This document shows, in pieces, positions 41,432 through 48,857 of a DNA stretch of 64,000 bases. Source of the stretch: a virus; the IMG/VR virus record IMGVR_UViG_3300048104_000741, positions 1-64,000 of that record. One strand, 5' to 3'. The position numbers and the translations under genes were made by a program. The stretch's first letter is position 1. Each line of letters opens with the position of its first letter. The notes beneath the pieces are model-generated. The model saw only the letters and a list, made by a program, of their open reading frames with translations, did not search any database and was not told the DNA's origin.

Positions 41432-42081
41432 AAACATTACATAATACAAAGAATTGCAATTACAGAAGGTTCTTGCATAAAAGAGTGAAGGACGGAAAAA
41501 TAAGCGGTCAATTCTATCGCTTTCTTTGCAGGAATTTCCCTTATCGCTTGACTTATCATGCCATTGGCATGAATGTCAGAAAGGTTATGCACGGCAAGAT
41601 GAACGAATCTACTGCGATCAATACTTTAAAAGAAAAGGAAAAAGACGAAATAAAGCGCCAAGCAGAAATGTATAAGTCAAACATTGAATGCCGAAATAAA
41701 ATAAGCGAAAAAAAAACTGCTAAAAAATTCACAACAGAAGAAGATGTCGGGCGAGATATTGCAAGTGTAGAATCTACATATGACAAATATGTAGCAAAGA
41801 TAAACAACAGAGAAAAACAAGAGTATTTAGAATTTATTAAAAACAAATTTAAAGCAAATAAGATATCCCGAAAGGTATTAGATCATGCAGTTTTATTTAT
41901 CAAGAAATGTATGAAAGAAAATTTATATTTACCTGTGAGATTTAAAACATCATTGTACAGAATATTCGATAACGATGGTTATAATATTCACGCTAGAGAA
42001 GCAGAATTTTTTATGTATTTTAAGTGTGCATTCTCGAAAACACACAAATATAGTCTATACAAACAATCAAATGAAAAATAA
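41428..42081 (+). CDS. hypothetical basic protein, 217 aa
   Basis: Lys/Arg/Asn-rich helical protein with several Cys. No family recognised. Last gene before a new promoter. Confidence 0.55.
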   Translation: MKTLHNTKNCNYRRFLHKRVKDGKISGQFYRFLCRNFPYRLTYHAIGMNVRKVMHGKMNESTAINTLKEKEKDEIKRQAEMYKSNIECRNKISEKKTAKKFTTEEDVGRDIASVESTYDKYVAKINNREKQEYLEFIKNKFKANKISRKVLDHAVLFIKKCMKENLYLPVRFKTSLYRIFDNDGYNIHAREAEFFMYFKCAFSKTHKYSLYKQSNEK

Positions 42082-42093
42082 GCTAATAAAAAC

Positions 42094-42122
42094 TTGACTT
42101 AATGAACATTAATTGATATTAT
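42094..42122 (+). promoter_or_regulatory. sigma70-like promoter, 8-nt gap
   Basis: TTGACT (42094-42099), 17 nt, TATTAT (42117-42122), 8 nt, ATG 42131. Confidence 0.65.
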
Positions 42123-42130
42123 AAAACAAT

Positions 42131-42412
42131 ATGCCGTACATAAATAAAGAAGAAAAATATAAAAACAGCTTAGGAAAACTATCTGACTGCGGTCATCTCA
42201 ATTACTCTTTTTCTGAGATTATAAAAAAGTATATAGAACAGAACGATCTAAACTATCAGACTTTTAATGATGTTGTGGGAGCAATGGAGTGTTGCAAAAT
42301 GGAGTTGTACCGAAGATTGATTAGCCCTTATGAAGATGAAAAAATTTCGGAAAATGGAGATGTCGGTCTTTTTGAAAATAATGTTAATTCAAAAACAGGA
42401 AGCAAATACTAA
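42131..42412 (+). CDS. hypothetical protein, 93 aa
   Basis: Contains SFSEIIKKYIEQNDLNYQTF, which recalls the start of a helix-turn-helix fold, then VVGAMECCKMELYRR. Possible DNA binder; unproven. Shares one base with the next start. Confidence 0.55.
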   Translation: MPYINKEEKYKNSLGKLSDCGHLNYSFSEIIKKYIEQNDLNYQTFNDVVGAMECCKMELYRRLISPYEDEKISENGDVGLFENNVNSKTGSKY

Positions 42413-42627
42413 TGAATAAATCTCTATATAATATGCTAAAGAGTTCCGCTCAAGCAGATGTTGATAAAGCAAAATTAAGTCTTCATTTACTCGGAAATAA
42501 GGCGGTTGGAATTGGAGATCACTCAACAGGGGACTTTTACAAAAATGCAGAAGAGGCTTTAGATTTGTTAGATAATGCGAATAGCAGATTAGAAACTTTA
42601 GAAAAATTAATCAAAGAAGAAATATGA
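42412..42627 (+). CDS. hypothetical helical protein, 71 aa
   Basis: Two predicted helices (SAQADVDKAKLSLHLLG; EALDLLDNANSRLETLEKLI). No family recognised; overlapping starts on both sides. Confidence 0.55.
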   Translation: MNKSLYNMLKSSAQADVDKAKLSLHLLGNKAVGIGDHSTGDFYKNAEEALDLLDNANSRLETLEKLIKEEI

Positions 42628-42794
42628 GAGAAGTAATATTAAAAGTTTTAAGTGAAGTTGCTTGCGGAAACACAGGTAGTTGTCAGATAAACTTGCAGTC
42701 TGAATCTGCGCAAATAATGATTGCCGACAAATTAGAAAAAGCCCTGCAAGATAATTTAAACGAAGCTATTGAAAGCGTTTGTTGCGGAAGTTAA
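42624..42794 (+). CDS. small Cys-containing protein, 56 aa
   Basis: Starts ATGA with the previous gene. Cys pairs at both ends (ACGNTGSC and VCCGS) could bind metal or form disulfides. Family unknown. Confidence 0.5.
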   Translation: MREVILKVLSEVACGNTGSCQINLQSESAQIMIADKLEKALQDNLNEAIESVCCGS

Positions 42795-42799
42795 GCTGA

Positions 42800-43015
42800 A
42801 TGGGTAATTTTCATTACGAAGAAATTCAAAAACTCCAACAAATAATCTCTAAAAAAACTTTAGATGATAATTTAGATTTAGAAAGATTAGTTGAAATAAA
42901 TGATTATATGGCTATATTACTAGATAGTTTAAATCATTGGTTTTTTTATGATAATACCGAAAGATATTATTACGATTTAAAATCTTTTATTTCTTGGCTT
43001 GAAAAAATAAAATAA
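42800..43015 (+). CDS. hypothetical protein, 71 aa
   Basis: Helical acidic protein with a Trp/Tyr/Phe cluster (LNHWFFYDNTERYYYDL). No family recognised. Confidence 0.5.
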   Translation: MGNFHYEEIQKLQQIISKKTLDDNLDLERLVEINDYMAILLDSLNHWFFYDNTERYYYDLKSFISWLEKIK

Positions 43016-43022
43016 TAAAGTC

Positions 43023-43051
43023 TTGACAACTTTGCTTTTTTGCCTTAGTGT
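43023..43051 (+). promoter_or_regulatory. leaderless-type promoter
   Basis: TTGACA (43023-43028), 17 nt, TAGTGT (43046-43051), 6 nt, ATG 43058. Confidence 0.72.
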
Positions 43052-43057
43052 TATGGC

Positions 43058-43348
43058 ATGAGCAAAGATATTACAGATAAATTAAAAGAGTTAAAACTTA
43101 AAGAGCGAGAGCAACTCCTAGAGTCTATTGCTGAATTTAATCCCGAAGCATTGTTAGCGGATGGGCTTGAGGATGCAATCGTAGGGTATGATACAAAAGG
43201 CAGAGTTATTTATTCTGTTGGCAATATCATTGATATCCTTGTCGAGCGTGATGGTATGAGTTACGAAGATGCGAGTGAGTATTTTTCGTTCAATATTGAG
43301 TGCGCCTATGTTGGCGAGCATACTCCAATTTATATGTACGAGGAATAA
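43058..43348 (+). CDS. hypothetical protein, 96 aa
   Basis: Helix then LADGLEDAIVGYDTKGRVIYSVG, DILVERDGMSYEDASEYFSFN, a pattern common in small phage and plasmid proteins. Predicted leaderless mRNA. Function unknown. Confidence 0.65.
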   Translation: MSKDITDKLKELKLKEREQLLESIAEFNPEALLADGLEDAIVGYDTKGRVIYSVGNIIDILVERDGMSYEDASEYFSFNIECAYVGEHTPIYMYEE

Positions 43349-43350
43349 TT

Positions 43351-43632
43351 ATGAGTAACAAAATAGACAAAGAAATCGTTTGGGCGAAAAGCAGAAAGCA
43401 GTCTGAATCCTCTAAATTCACAACTTGGGCAAGCTCAAAAGATTGGTGCAAACTTGGGGGCTTTTCAGTAAAAGCGCACGATTTCAGCAATTTCGTTTCG
43501 GTAAGCGCTCATAATAGTGATGGAGAGTCTTGGAATAGATATTTTCAGATTCCTGTTGACAAGATTGAAGAGTTTTGCAATAGTTTAATGGATGCTAAAA
43601 AATTAATGGAAAGCAATAATGAAAAAATATAG
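43351..43632 (+). CDS. hypothetical protein, 93 aa
   Basis: The ATG at 43351, 2 nt after the preceding TAA, was chosen over a longer frame that would run inside the previous gene. Contains VWAKSRKQSESSKFTTWASS. Family unknown. Overlaps the next gene by 14 nt. Confidence 0.58.
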   Translation: MSNKIDKEIVWAKSRKQSESSKFTTWASSKDWCKLGGFSVKAHDFSNFVSVSAHNSDGESWNRYFQIPVDKIEEFCNSLMDAKKLMESNNEKI

Positions 43633-43828
43633 ATTATCAGTAACAGAAGAGATTGGTGGATACATTGTGGTTAAAGCTAAGAATGAAGAGGAAGCAGAAG
43701 AAATTGCAGAGGAATTACTTAATGAACATGGTTGTCAAGATCTTTTTTACAATCATAATTTAACTAAATATCATGGCGATCATACTCATGGAGATAGAGG
43801 AGTTTTAACTTGCGAGGAAATAAAATGA
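43619..43828 (+). CDS. DpnD/PcfM-like small protein (copy 1)
   Basis: 69 residues: YRLSVTEEIGGYIVVKAKNEEEAEEIAEELL, the strand-strand-helix pattern (Val-x-Ala-x3-Glu-Glu-Ala) of DpnD/PcfM-like domains, then a His-rich tail (YHGDHTHGDRG). One of five relatives within 2.6 kb. Function unknown. Confidence 0.65.
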   Translation: MKKYRLSVTEEIGGYIVVKAKNEEEAEEIAEELLNEHGCQDLFYNHNLTKYHGDHTHGDRGVLTCEEIK

Positions 43829-44034
43829 AAAGATTTGAAATAGAAATAGGAAGCACAACTTATCGCACTTATTTTATTGATTCAGAATCGAAAGATGATG
43901 CAGTCAGTAGAGCTTTTGATGAAATGGAAGCAGATTGGGAAATAAGTAAAGCATGGAAACAAAATGCTGAAGTTAGTTTTTGTGAAGAACAAGAAAAAGA
44001 TTCTGAGCTTGACAAGTTAAACCAAGACCTATAA
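43825..44034 (+). CDS. DpnD/PcfM-like small protein (copy 2, divergent)
   Basis: 69 residues from the ATG at 43825 (ATGA overlap), preferred to an upstream TTG. FEIEIGSTTYRTYFIDSESK then DDAVSRAFDEMEADWE repeats the family fold with weak identity. Confidence 0.55.
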   Translation: MKRFEIEIGSTTYRTYFIDSESKDDAVSRAFDEMEADWEISKAWKQNAEVSFCEEQEKDSELDKLNQDL

Positions 44035-44043
44035 GGTAAAGAT

Positions 44044-44328
44044 ATGAATAAACACACAGAAGTATTACAACTACAAGAATTACACGAAGTAGAGAGTGGA
44101 CTCAATACTCGCATAAGCGAAATATATGATTATCCACCTGCAAAGAAAATTGCTGAAAAATTATTTCATTTAAATGATGAATTAAATCTTTTATTAAATA
44201 AGAGAGCAGATGCAGTAGGATTAAATATAAAATTTGGCGCAGTACCTGTTGATACATCTCATTTAAATAATGATGATTTTGGCGCTTTTATTCGGGGTGA
44301 AATAAATGAACATAGAAAAAAACTATAA
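44044..44328 (+). CDS. hypothetical helical protein, 94 aa
   Basis: Gln/Glu/Leu-rich helices (EVLQLQELHEVESGLNTRI, AEKLFHLNDELNLLLNK). No family recognised. Its stop overlaps the next start by one base. Confidence 0.55.
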   Translation: MNKHTEVLQLQELHEVESGLNTRISEIYDYPPAKKIAEKLFHLNDELNLLLNKRADAVGLNIKFGAVPVDTSHLNNDDFGAFIRGEINEHRKKL

Positions 44329-44537
44329 TGAGCAAAATTACAAATAAAGCTAAAAAAGAAAAATACTTTGTGTTTTCTGTGCCTACTGCTTATGTCTACG
44401 AAATTCAAGCTGAAACAGAAAAGGAAGCTAGAGAAATATTAGTAGAGCATGGGGGTATAGAAATATATGGAGAACAATGCGAAATGCTTGCTGAAGATTA
44501 TGAAAACGCAGAGTTAAACGAAACTTACGAAATGTAA
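44328..44537 (+). CDS. DpnD/PcfM-like small protein (copy 3)
   Basis: 69 residues: YFVFSVPTAYVYEIQAETEK, EAREILVEHGG. Same strand-strand-helix layout with an acidic tail. Confidence 0.6.
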   Translation: MSKITNKAKKEKYFVFSVPTAYVYEIQAETEKEAREILVEHGGIEIYGEQCEMLAEDYENAELNETYEM

Positions 44538-44545
44538 AAAAAGTA

Positions 44546-44574
44546 TTGACAACATTTAAAAATTAAACTAGAGT
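44546..44574 (+). promoter_or_regulatory. leaderless-type promoter
   Basis: TTGACA (44546-44551), 17 nt, TAGAGT (44569-44574), 6 nt, ATG 44581. Confidence 0.72.
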
Positions 44575-44580
44575 ACAAAT

Positions 44581-44808
44581 ATGAAAGTGAAAAAAGTTTG
44601 GAACATTGAACCGCAAAAGATGCTAGATTATATTCTTGAGTCAGACAAATCAAATGGTATGCACAACGAAAAAGATTATAGTCCTACATTTTATATAGGT
44701 AAAGACCTCGTGTACATTCGTGAAGTTTATGAAGATTATAATGGTCTTGATAGTCTTACCGAAGAAGAACTAATAGAGAATGAATATTATAGATTGGAGA
44801 TAGCATAA
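44581..44808 (+). CDS. hypothetical protein, 75 aa
   Basis: Acidic, KVKKVWNIEPQKMLDYILESD opening. No family recognised. Predicted leaderless first gene of a two-gene unit; its stop overlaps the next start by 1 nt. Confidence 0.6.
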   Translation: MKVKKVWNIEPQKMLDYILESDKSNGMHNEKDYSPTFYIGKDLVYIREVYEDYNGLDSLTEEELIENEYYRLEIA

Positions 44809-45029
44809 TGAGCATCTATACAAAAACATATAGAGTACCATGTTCATGGCAAGTTTATGCCCAAGTAGAAGTTGAAGCAGAGTCTTGGGAGGAAGCAATT
44901 GCCAAAGTCGAAAGCAATAGTGTTCCACTACCAACAGACCCTAATTATGTAGATGCTTCTCTTGAAGTTGATATGGAAATAATTGAAGAGGAGATGGAAA
45001 ATCCAAATACTTTTGATTTGGTAGATTAA
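44808..45029 (+). CDS. DpnD/PcfM-like small protein (copy 4)
   Basis: 73 residues: YRVPCSWQVYAQVEVEAESW, EEAIAKVESN. Same fold pattern, acidic C-terminus. Confidence 0.6.
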   Translation: MSIYTKTYRVPCSWQVYAQVEVEAESWEEAIAKVESNSVPLPTDPNYVDASLEVDMEIIEEEMENPNTFDLVD

Positions 45030-45033
45030 TTAC

Positions 45034-45062
45034 TTGACAACACAATAAAAACAACATAGGAT
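45034..45062 (+). promoter_or_regulatory. leaderless-type promoter
   Basis: TTGACA (45034-45039), 17 nt, TAGGAT (45057-45062), 6 nt TATAAC, ATG 45069. Confidence 0.72.
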
Positions 45063-45068
45063 TATAAC

Positions 45069-45461
45069 ATGAAAGAAATAATAGGAGACGATTACCCGAC
45101 TTACGAAGATTCAGTCAACATGACTTTAGCTGAAAGAAAAAATAAACCAAGTAATACTTATATGACAGAAGTAGAGCATGAAATAAATAAACAAAATGTC
45201 GAAAGATTATTGAAAGAAAATTTTGAGCTTCGACATAGACTTGCCTGTATTGCTGATGATATAGAAATTGTTGATAGACACATTCAAAAGAATTGTAACA
45301 AAAGATTCAAAAGATCAAGTCTGAATAAAGATGGAAGTATCTATGCAGACGAAGCATGGCATAATATTTCTAACATAGAAATTGCTTGTGATTTAAATGA
45401 TGACGAACCATTGTATTGGGGTAGTAAAGTTATGGCAGAAAAAGAAAATTATATAAAATGA
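45069..45461 (+). CDS. hypothetical protein, 130 aa
   Basis: Helical centre (VERLLKENFELRHRLACIAD) that could form a short coiled coil. Family unknown. ATGA overlap with the AbrB-like gene. Confidence 0.58.
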   Translation: MKEIIGDDYPTYEDSVNMTLAERKNKPSNTYMTEVEHEINKQNVERLLKENFELRHRLACIADDIEIVDRHIQKNCNKRFKRSSLNKDGSIYADEAWHNISNIEIACDLNDDEPLYWGSKVMAEKENYIK

Positions 45462-45748
45462 AAGTTTCAGAATTAGAAGTTAAAGAAAGTTTTGATGGTG
45501 AATTATATTTTCGTTTGCCCGATGACCTACTTAAAAGATTAGGTTGGGAAGAAGGAGATGATCTAAAATTTATCCCACAAGATGATGCGTTTATTATTAA
45601 AAAAGTAAAATACGAAACGATTGAGCTTGACTTTGATGAAGAAGAGTTGCTAAAATATATGACTTGCGCACATGAGCAGAGTTTAAGTTTTAACGAATTT
45701 GTAGAACAAGCATTAACCGAGGTAATAAAGCAAAAAGATGAACATTGA
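45458..45748 (+). CDS. AbrB-like DNA-binding protein
   Basis: 96 residues. The first 50 (GELYFRLPDDLLKRLGWEEG, DDLKFIPQDDAFIIKKV) match the SpoVT-AbrB swapped-hairpin fold of transition regulators and antitoxins. The second half is a helical acidic tail (CAHEQSLSFNEFVEQALTEV) with RHH-like flavour. Likely a regulator or antitoxin-like protein; no toxin partner was recognised. Confidence 0.65.
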   Translation: MKVSELEVKESFDGELYFRLPDDLLKRLGWEEGDDLKFIPQDDAFIIKKVKYETIELDFDEEELLKYMTCAHEQSLSFNEFVEQALTEVIKQKDEH

Positions 45749-45977
45749 TTATCAGTTGCTAGAAAAGCAGAGAGATCACCTATTGTCTGTCCTATGGCAC
45801 GACTTCAAGCCTCCGCACGAACAAGAAGATGCTCCTGTCCCCTTGGATAGAGAAACAGGTTGGGGCATTGTTCATTTATTAGATGACCTACTAGATAAAG
45901 AATACTACAGAAAGAATCCAAAGACTTTTTTAAGAACAAAGATTATTAATGTTGACAATATGAAAGAAAAGGAATAA
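45738..45977 (+). CDS. hypothetical protein, 79 aa
   Basis: Acidic protein (LWHDFKPPHEQEDAPVPLD). No family recognised. Its last codons contain the next promoter's -35 box. Confidence 0.55.
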   Translation: MNIDYQLLEKQRDHLLSVLWHDFKPPHEQEDAPVPLDRETGWGIVHLLDDLLDKEYYRKNPKTFLRTKIINVDNMKEKE

Positions 45978-45980
45978 AGT
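45952..45980 (+). promoter_or_regulatory. leaderless-type promoter
   Basis: TTGACA (45952-45957), 17 nt, TAAAGT (45975-45980), 6 nt ATAAAC, ATG 45987; the -35 lies in the preceding gene. Confidence 0.72.
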
Positions 45981-45986
45981 ATAAAC

Positions 45987-46223
45987 ATGAACAAAGAAAG
46001 AGAATATTGCGTTGGAGTAAAAATTATTAATTGTTATTATGTTAGCGCCAAAACTAGAGATGAAGCAGAAGAAATTGTTAGAAACATGGATAATGATGAA
46101 ATTTTGCTTGACTCTGATTTTAATATTGAATATGCTGATCCTACAAATGGAGAAATCGCATGGAAAATAAAAGCGCATGAATATGACATTATTGATGATG
46201 ATCATGGAAATGTGTTAATATGA
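45987..46223 (+). CDS. DpnD/PcfM-like small protein (copy 5)
   Basis: 78 residues: YCVGVKIINCYYVSAKTRDE, AEEIVRNMDNDE, then a strand-rich acidic C-terminus. Predicted leaderless. ATGA overlap with the next gene. Confidence 0.62.
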   Translation: MNKEREYCVGVKIINCYYVSAKTRDEAEEIVRNMDNDEILLDSDFNIEYADPTNGEIAWKIKAHEYDIIDDDHGNVLI

Positions 46224-46438
46224 ATAAAGAAACATTACAATCTCTAAAGCGAGAGGAAGAGCAAAGAGAAGAGTTAAAAGACTCTTGGAAGCACATCAAA
46301 GACCTTGAGGCAGAGTTGGAGTTTTTGTATGTCAGAGAACCTCACGAAGTAGATTATATTGAAAGCGTTAAAAACGCACTTGACAATTTATATAAAAAAG
46401 TAGAGAATATAGGAGTCAATTTAATTGGAAAAATATGA
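46220..46438 (+). CDS. hypothetical coiled-coil protein, 72 aa
   Basis: Highly charged helix (LKREEEQREELKDSWKHIKD). No family recognised. Overlaps on both ends. Confidence 0.55.
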   Translation: MNKETLQSLKREEEQREELKDSWKHIKDLEAELEFLYVREPHEVDYIESVKNALDNLYKKVENIGVNLIGKI

Positions 46439-46641
46439 AACTAACTAAATACCAAAAAGCTAGACTACTTGAACACGAATGGGATGTCATCGAAACCGAT
46501 GAAGGGCAAAATTGTTCTTGGATCGCTATTCAACCCGAAGATGGGGAAGCCTATCAAGTCGCACTTGATATTTTCAGCTTGACAGACACAGGTAAAGACA
46601 TTAAGCTACTTGTAGTTGGAACACAAAACGAAGGAGAATAA
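46435..46641 (+). CDS. hypothetical protein, 68 aa
   Basis: Short alpha/beta protein (KARLLEHEWDVIETDEGQ). No family recognised. Confidence 0.55.
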   Translation: MKLTKYQKARLLEHEWDVIETDEGQNCSWIAIQPEDGEAYQVALDIFSLTDTGKDIKLLVVGTQNEGE

Positions 46642-46643
46642 AT

Positions 46644-46859
46644 ATGAGAACTACGCAAAGAGAACTTAGAGAAGGTAATCCTACTATTGATGATATGAGA
46701 TATGACATCGCTGAACAGGAAGCAATGAATATGAGTGTTTCAGAAATTATAGATATGCTCATCTATGGTTGCGAGGGGGTAGAGTCTACACCCGACATTG
46801 AAGTGAGAGATGAATGGGAGCAAACTTTTGGAGAATTAAAAAATTGGGAGAATAAATAA
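46644..46859 (+). CDS. hypothetical protein, 71 aa
   Basis: A clear Shine-Dalgarno (GGAG, 7 nt spacing) precedes the ATG, in contrast to the leaderless genes nearby. Acidic helical protein (SEIIDMLIYGCEGVE). Family unknown. Confidence 0.58.
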   Translation: MRTTQRELREGNPTIDDMRYDIAEQEAMNMSVSEIIDMLIYGCEGVESTPDIEVRDEWEQTFGELKNWENK

Positions 46860-47044
46860 TGAAGCTAGAAGAAGCAATGTATATAGTAATTAATGAAGCA
46901 GAAGTCTCTGCTCTCGGAGAAAGAACTGATGAAAATTTAAGAGTTTTGCTTGCAACTGAAGTCGTTCAAGCCTTTTATGATGAACATGGGCATCATTTCT
47001 CAAATTTTTCTGTTGACAACGCTGAAGAAGTGTGTCAGCCTTAA
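46859..47044 (+). CDS. hypothetical protein, 61 aa
   Basis: Helical acidic protein (LEEAMYIVINEAEVSALGER). Its start shares a base with the previous stop. No family recognised. Confidence 0.55.
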   Translation: MKLEEAMYIVINEAEVSALGERTDENLRVLLATEVVQAFYDEHGHHFSNFSVDNAEEVCQP

Positions 47045-47083
47045 ATTATTAATTAAATTATTAACACACAAAAAATATCACAC

Positions 47084-47695
47084 ATGAATTATTTCAACAA
47101 ATCAAAAGTAAATTGGAACACATGGAGTCCCGAAAGCATCATCTTTAAAAGCAACCAACTTGTCAAGAAGGTTTTACCGCCCGAAAATGTTTTGTCTTGG
47201 ACTAGCAAGCGTGATCGTGACGAAAAGATGTGCAAATTAACAGGTGGAAAAGTTTACCAAGGTTATCAAGGTTATTCTTATCATGGTCAAGAAAACTACA
47301 AAGGTGTTATGGTTCAACTCAAAGATTTGAAATCTGACTTTCCATCTGCCAATATTGATTTTATTGATCGCACACAAAGAAAAGATAGTGTCGGCAATGA
47401 GAAAGGTTTTCTTGATGTATTGATGTATCTAAATTCCTTTCATTCTCCTTGGGAATATGTCAGATGTGCGCAAACAGGAAATTGGGTAAGAAAAAATAAG
47501 CCAAATGTTGCGCCTCTTGAAGAAGGTTATCGCTTTTGCTATGGTGGACAAGGAGATGCTAACTCTATGAACTTTGAAGAGTTTCAAGAATTGATTCAAA
47601 TAACAGAAGCAATAAAAACTTTTTTGGTCGAAGTCATTGTTCCAATAACTAGAAACGAATTGACTCCCGATGAATACGAACTAATGGTAGCATGA
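47084..47695 (+). CDS. hypothetical protein, 203 aa
   Basis: Strand-rich middle with Tyr/Gly/Gln repeats (KVYQGYQGYSYHGQENYKG). No family recognised. The leader contains ACACACAAAAA and ATCACACATG, the CA-rich pattern also seen before the rIIA-like gene and 58710. Confidence 0.58.
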   Translation: MNYFNKSKVNWNTWSPESIIFKSNQLVKKVLPPENVLSWTSKRDRDEKMCKLTGGKVYQGYQGYSYHGQENYKGVMVQLKDLKSDFPSANIDFIDRTQRKDSVGNEKGFLDVLMYLNSFHSPWEYVRCAQTGNWVRKNKPNVAPLEEGYRFCYGGQGDANSMNFEEFQELIQITEAIKTFLVEVIVPITRNELTPDEYELMVA

Positions 47696-47895
47696 ATAAA
47701 GAAGACATAAGTAAAGAAGAGTATCACTTGTACGACATAATTAGTTCTTGTGAGAATATACTTGATGACCTTGAAAATGGCGCTCATATCGAACAGGCAG
47801 ATTTCAACAACCTCGGTTATGCTGATAGTATTATGCTTCGCATACAACATAATGTATCCCGACAATTAAATCCAACAAATATTAAAGATGAATAA
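47692..47895 (+). CDS. hypothetical helical protein, 67 aa
   Basis: Acidic helical protein (DIISSCENILDDLENGAH). ATGA overlap with the preceding gene. No family recognised. Confidence 0.55.
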   Translation: MNKEDISKEEYHLYDIISSCENILDDLENGAHIEQADFNNLGYADSIMLRIQHNVSRQLNPTNIKDE

Positions 47896-48001
47896 TTTAT
47901 TAAAAAGTTTACCCGATGTTTTTTATGCGATTAATGTTATTGGGGTTTGTTTATTGGTTTTGTTGTTCGTTTTAATTGTAACAAATTCTTTTGGAGATTA
48001 A
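47888..48001 (+). CDS. 37-residue membrane microprotein
   Basis: Single span FYAINVIGVCLLVLLFVLIV followed by TNSFGD. Overlaps the previous gene by 8 nt. Same style as the other microproteins here. Confidence 0.45.
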   Translation: MNNLLKSLPDVFYAINVIGVCLLVLLFVLIVTNSFGD

Positions 48002-48008
48002 AAATAGG

Positions 48009-48180
48009 TTCACCTCTGAATGTGAGTGACTTCAGTAGTTCGTGATAGTTTGCTAGTAACTTAATCCTACTGAATGAGCAAGATCTACCATGTCTGATCA
48101 GCAGAAAAAGACTAGCAAGTAATTCGATTACTACTATATTGGAGTTAGTCACGGATACTCTCCGTGCAAACATTTTAAAA
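48009..48180 (+). ncRNA. pseudoknotted leader RNA, possible riboswitch-like element
   Basis: A 182-nt gene-free stretch with dense pairing. TTCAGTAG (48031-48038) pairs with CTACTGAA (48067-48074), and TTGCTAGT (48050-48057) pairs with ACTAGCAA (48111-48118); the two 8-bp helices interleave, forming an H-type pseudoknot. GTGACT (48026-48031) can close the domain with AGTCAC (48147-48152), but that strand also starts the hairpin CACGGA/TCCGTG (48150-48166), so two exclusive states are possible. A small hairpin GTAAT-TCG-ATTAC lies at 48119-48131. It sits right before the ATG at 48184. Matches no class I know. Confidence 0.62.
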
Positions 48181-48183
48181 AAT

Positions 48184-48444
48184 ATGAAAATACAATTAGG
48201 AATACGAGGAAGCACAGATTCAATTAATCATATCATTGTAAAAATAGATGATCTTATGCTTATAAATGCAAATAACTTATTTTTGGTTGGAGAGGAAGAG
48301 AGAATTAAAATAGGAAAAAATTTAGTAGAATTATTAAACTCTCTATCAAAAGATCACGAAATATCTGTTGGTGAAAATGTTGCCAAGGAAATAGAAAGAG
48401 AATTGAACTTAAATGGAGAAATAATTAAATATGGCACACGATGA
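48184..48444 (+). CDS. hypothetical protein under the structured leader
   Basis: 86 residues from the ATG at 48184; the frame is open further up into the RNA element, but those starts would be inside its helices. Strand then helix: IKVKIDDLMLIN-type block and IGKNLVELLNSLSKDHEI. Family unknown. If the leader is a switch, this is its target. Confidence 0.58.
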   Translation: MKIQLGIRGSTDSINHIIVKIDDLMLINANNLFLVGEEERIKIGKNLVELLNSLSKDHEISVGENVAKEIERELNLNGEIIKYGTR

Positions 48445-48640
48445 ATTTAATAGTGGAGTAAGGCATGGATTTGACATGGCATTGTATGCAGTAAGAGGTA
48501 TTGACAGGCAAATAGAATATCCCGATGAGAGAGGGAGAGAAGACTATATAAAATATAATGCACAAAAAGATTTGTTATATAAAATATACGAAGAAATAAA
48601 AAAAGAGATGGAGCAAGAAGTACATGAAAACGATTATTAA
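48431..48640 (+). CDS. hypothetical protein, 69 aa
   Basis: Contains GVRHGFDMALYAVRGIDRQI, a common small phage-protein opening. No family recognised. Overlaps both neighbours. Confidence 0.55.
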   Translation: MAHDEFNSGVRHGFDMALYAVRGIDRQIEYPDERGREDYIKYNAQKDLLYKIYEEIKKEMEQEVHENDY

Positions 48641-48815
48641 AAAAGCGATTCAATTTCTTTACATTAAAAAAGATGATTACCTAAAAAAAAGATTAATCAA
48701 AAAAGCAGTTAAAGTTTCTCTAGATAAAAACGAAAGAATTCTTGAGCAGTTAAATGACAACATGGACTATGATGGAATGGGTAATTATGGAAGATTCCCT
48801 CCGATAAAAAAATAA
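48624..48815 (+). CDS. small basic protein, 63 aa
   Basis: Lys-rich helices (TIIKKAIQFLYIKKDDYLKK) and a polar tail. No family recognised. Confidence 0.5.
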   Translation: MKTIIKKAIQFLYIKKDDYLKKRLIKKAVKVSLDKNERILEQLNDNMDYDGMGNYGRFPPIKK

Positions 48816-48822
48816 AATAGTG

Positions 48823-48851
48823 TTGACATAGTTGAGCTATTCCATTAGTGT
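48823..48851 (+). promoter_or_regulatory. leaderless-type promoter of the SprT-like gene
   Basis: TTGACA (48823-48828), 17 nt, TAGTGT (48846-48851), 6 nt GTTGGT, ATG 48858. The GTTGGT-ATG junction is identical to that of uvsE. Confidence 0.74.
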
Positions 48852-48857
48852 GTTGGT

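Noticed and set aside
45624-46600. Several further TTGACA/TTGACT hexamers inside genes (for example near 46103 and 46575)
   Set aside because: They encode Leu-Asp/Leu-Thr and lack both a good -10 and a nearby start codon.
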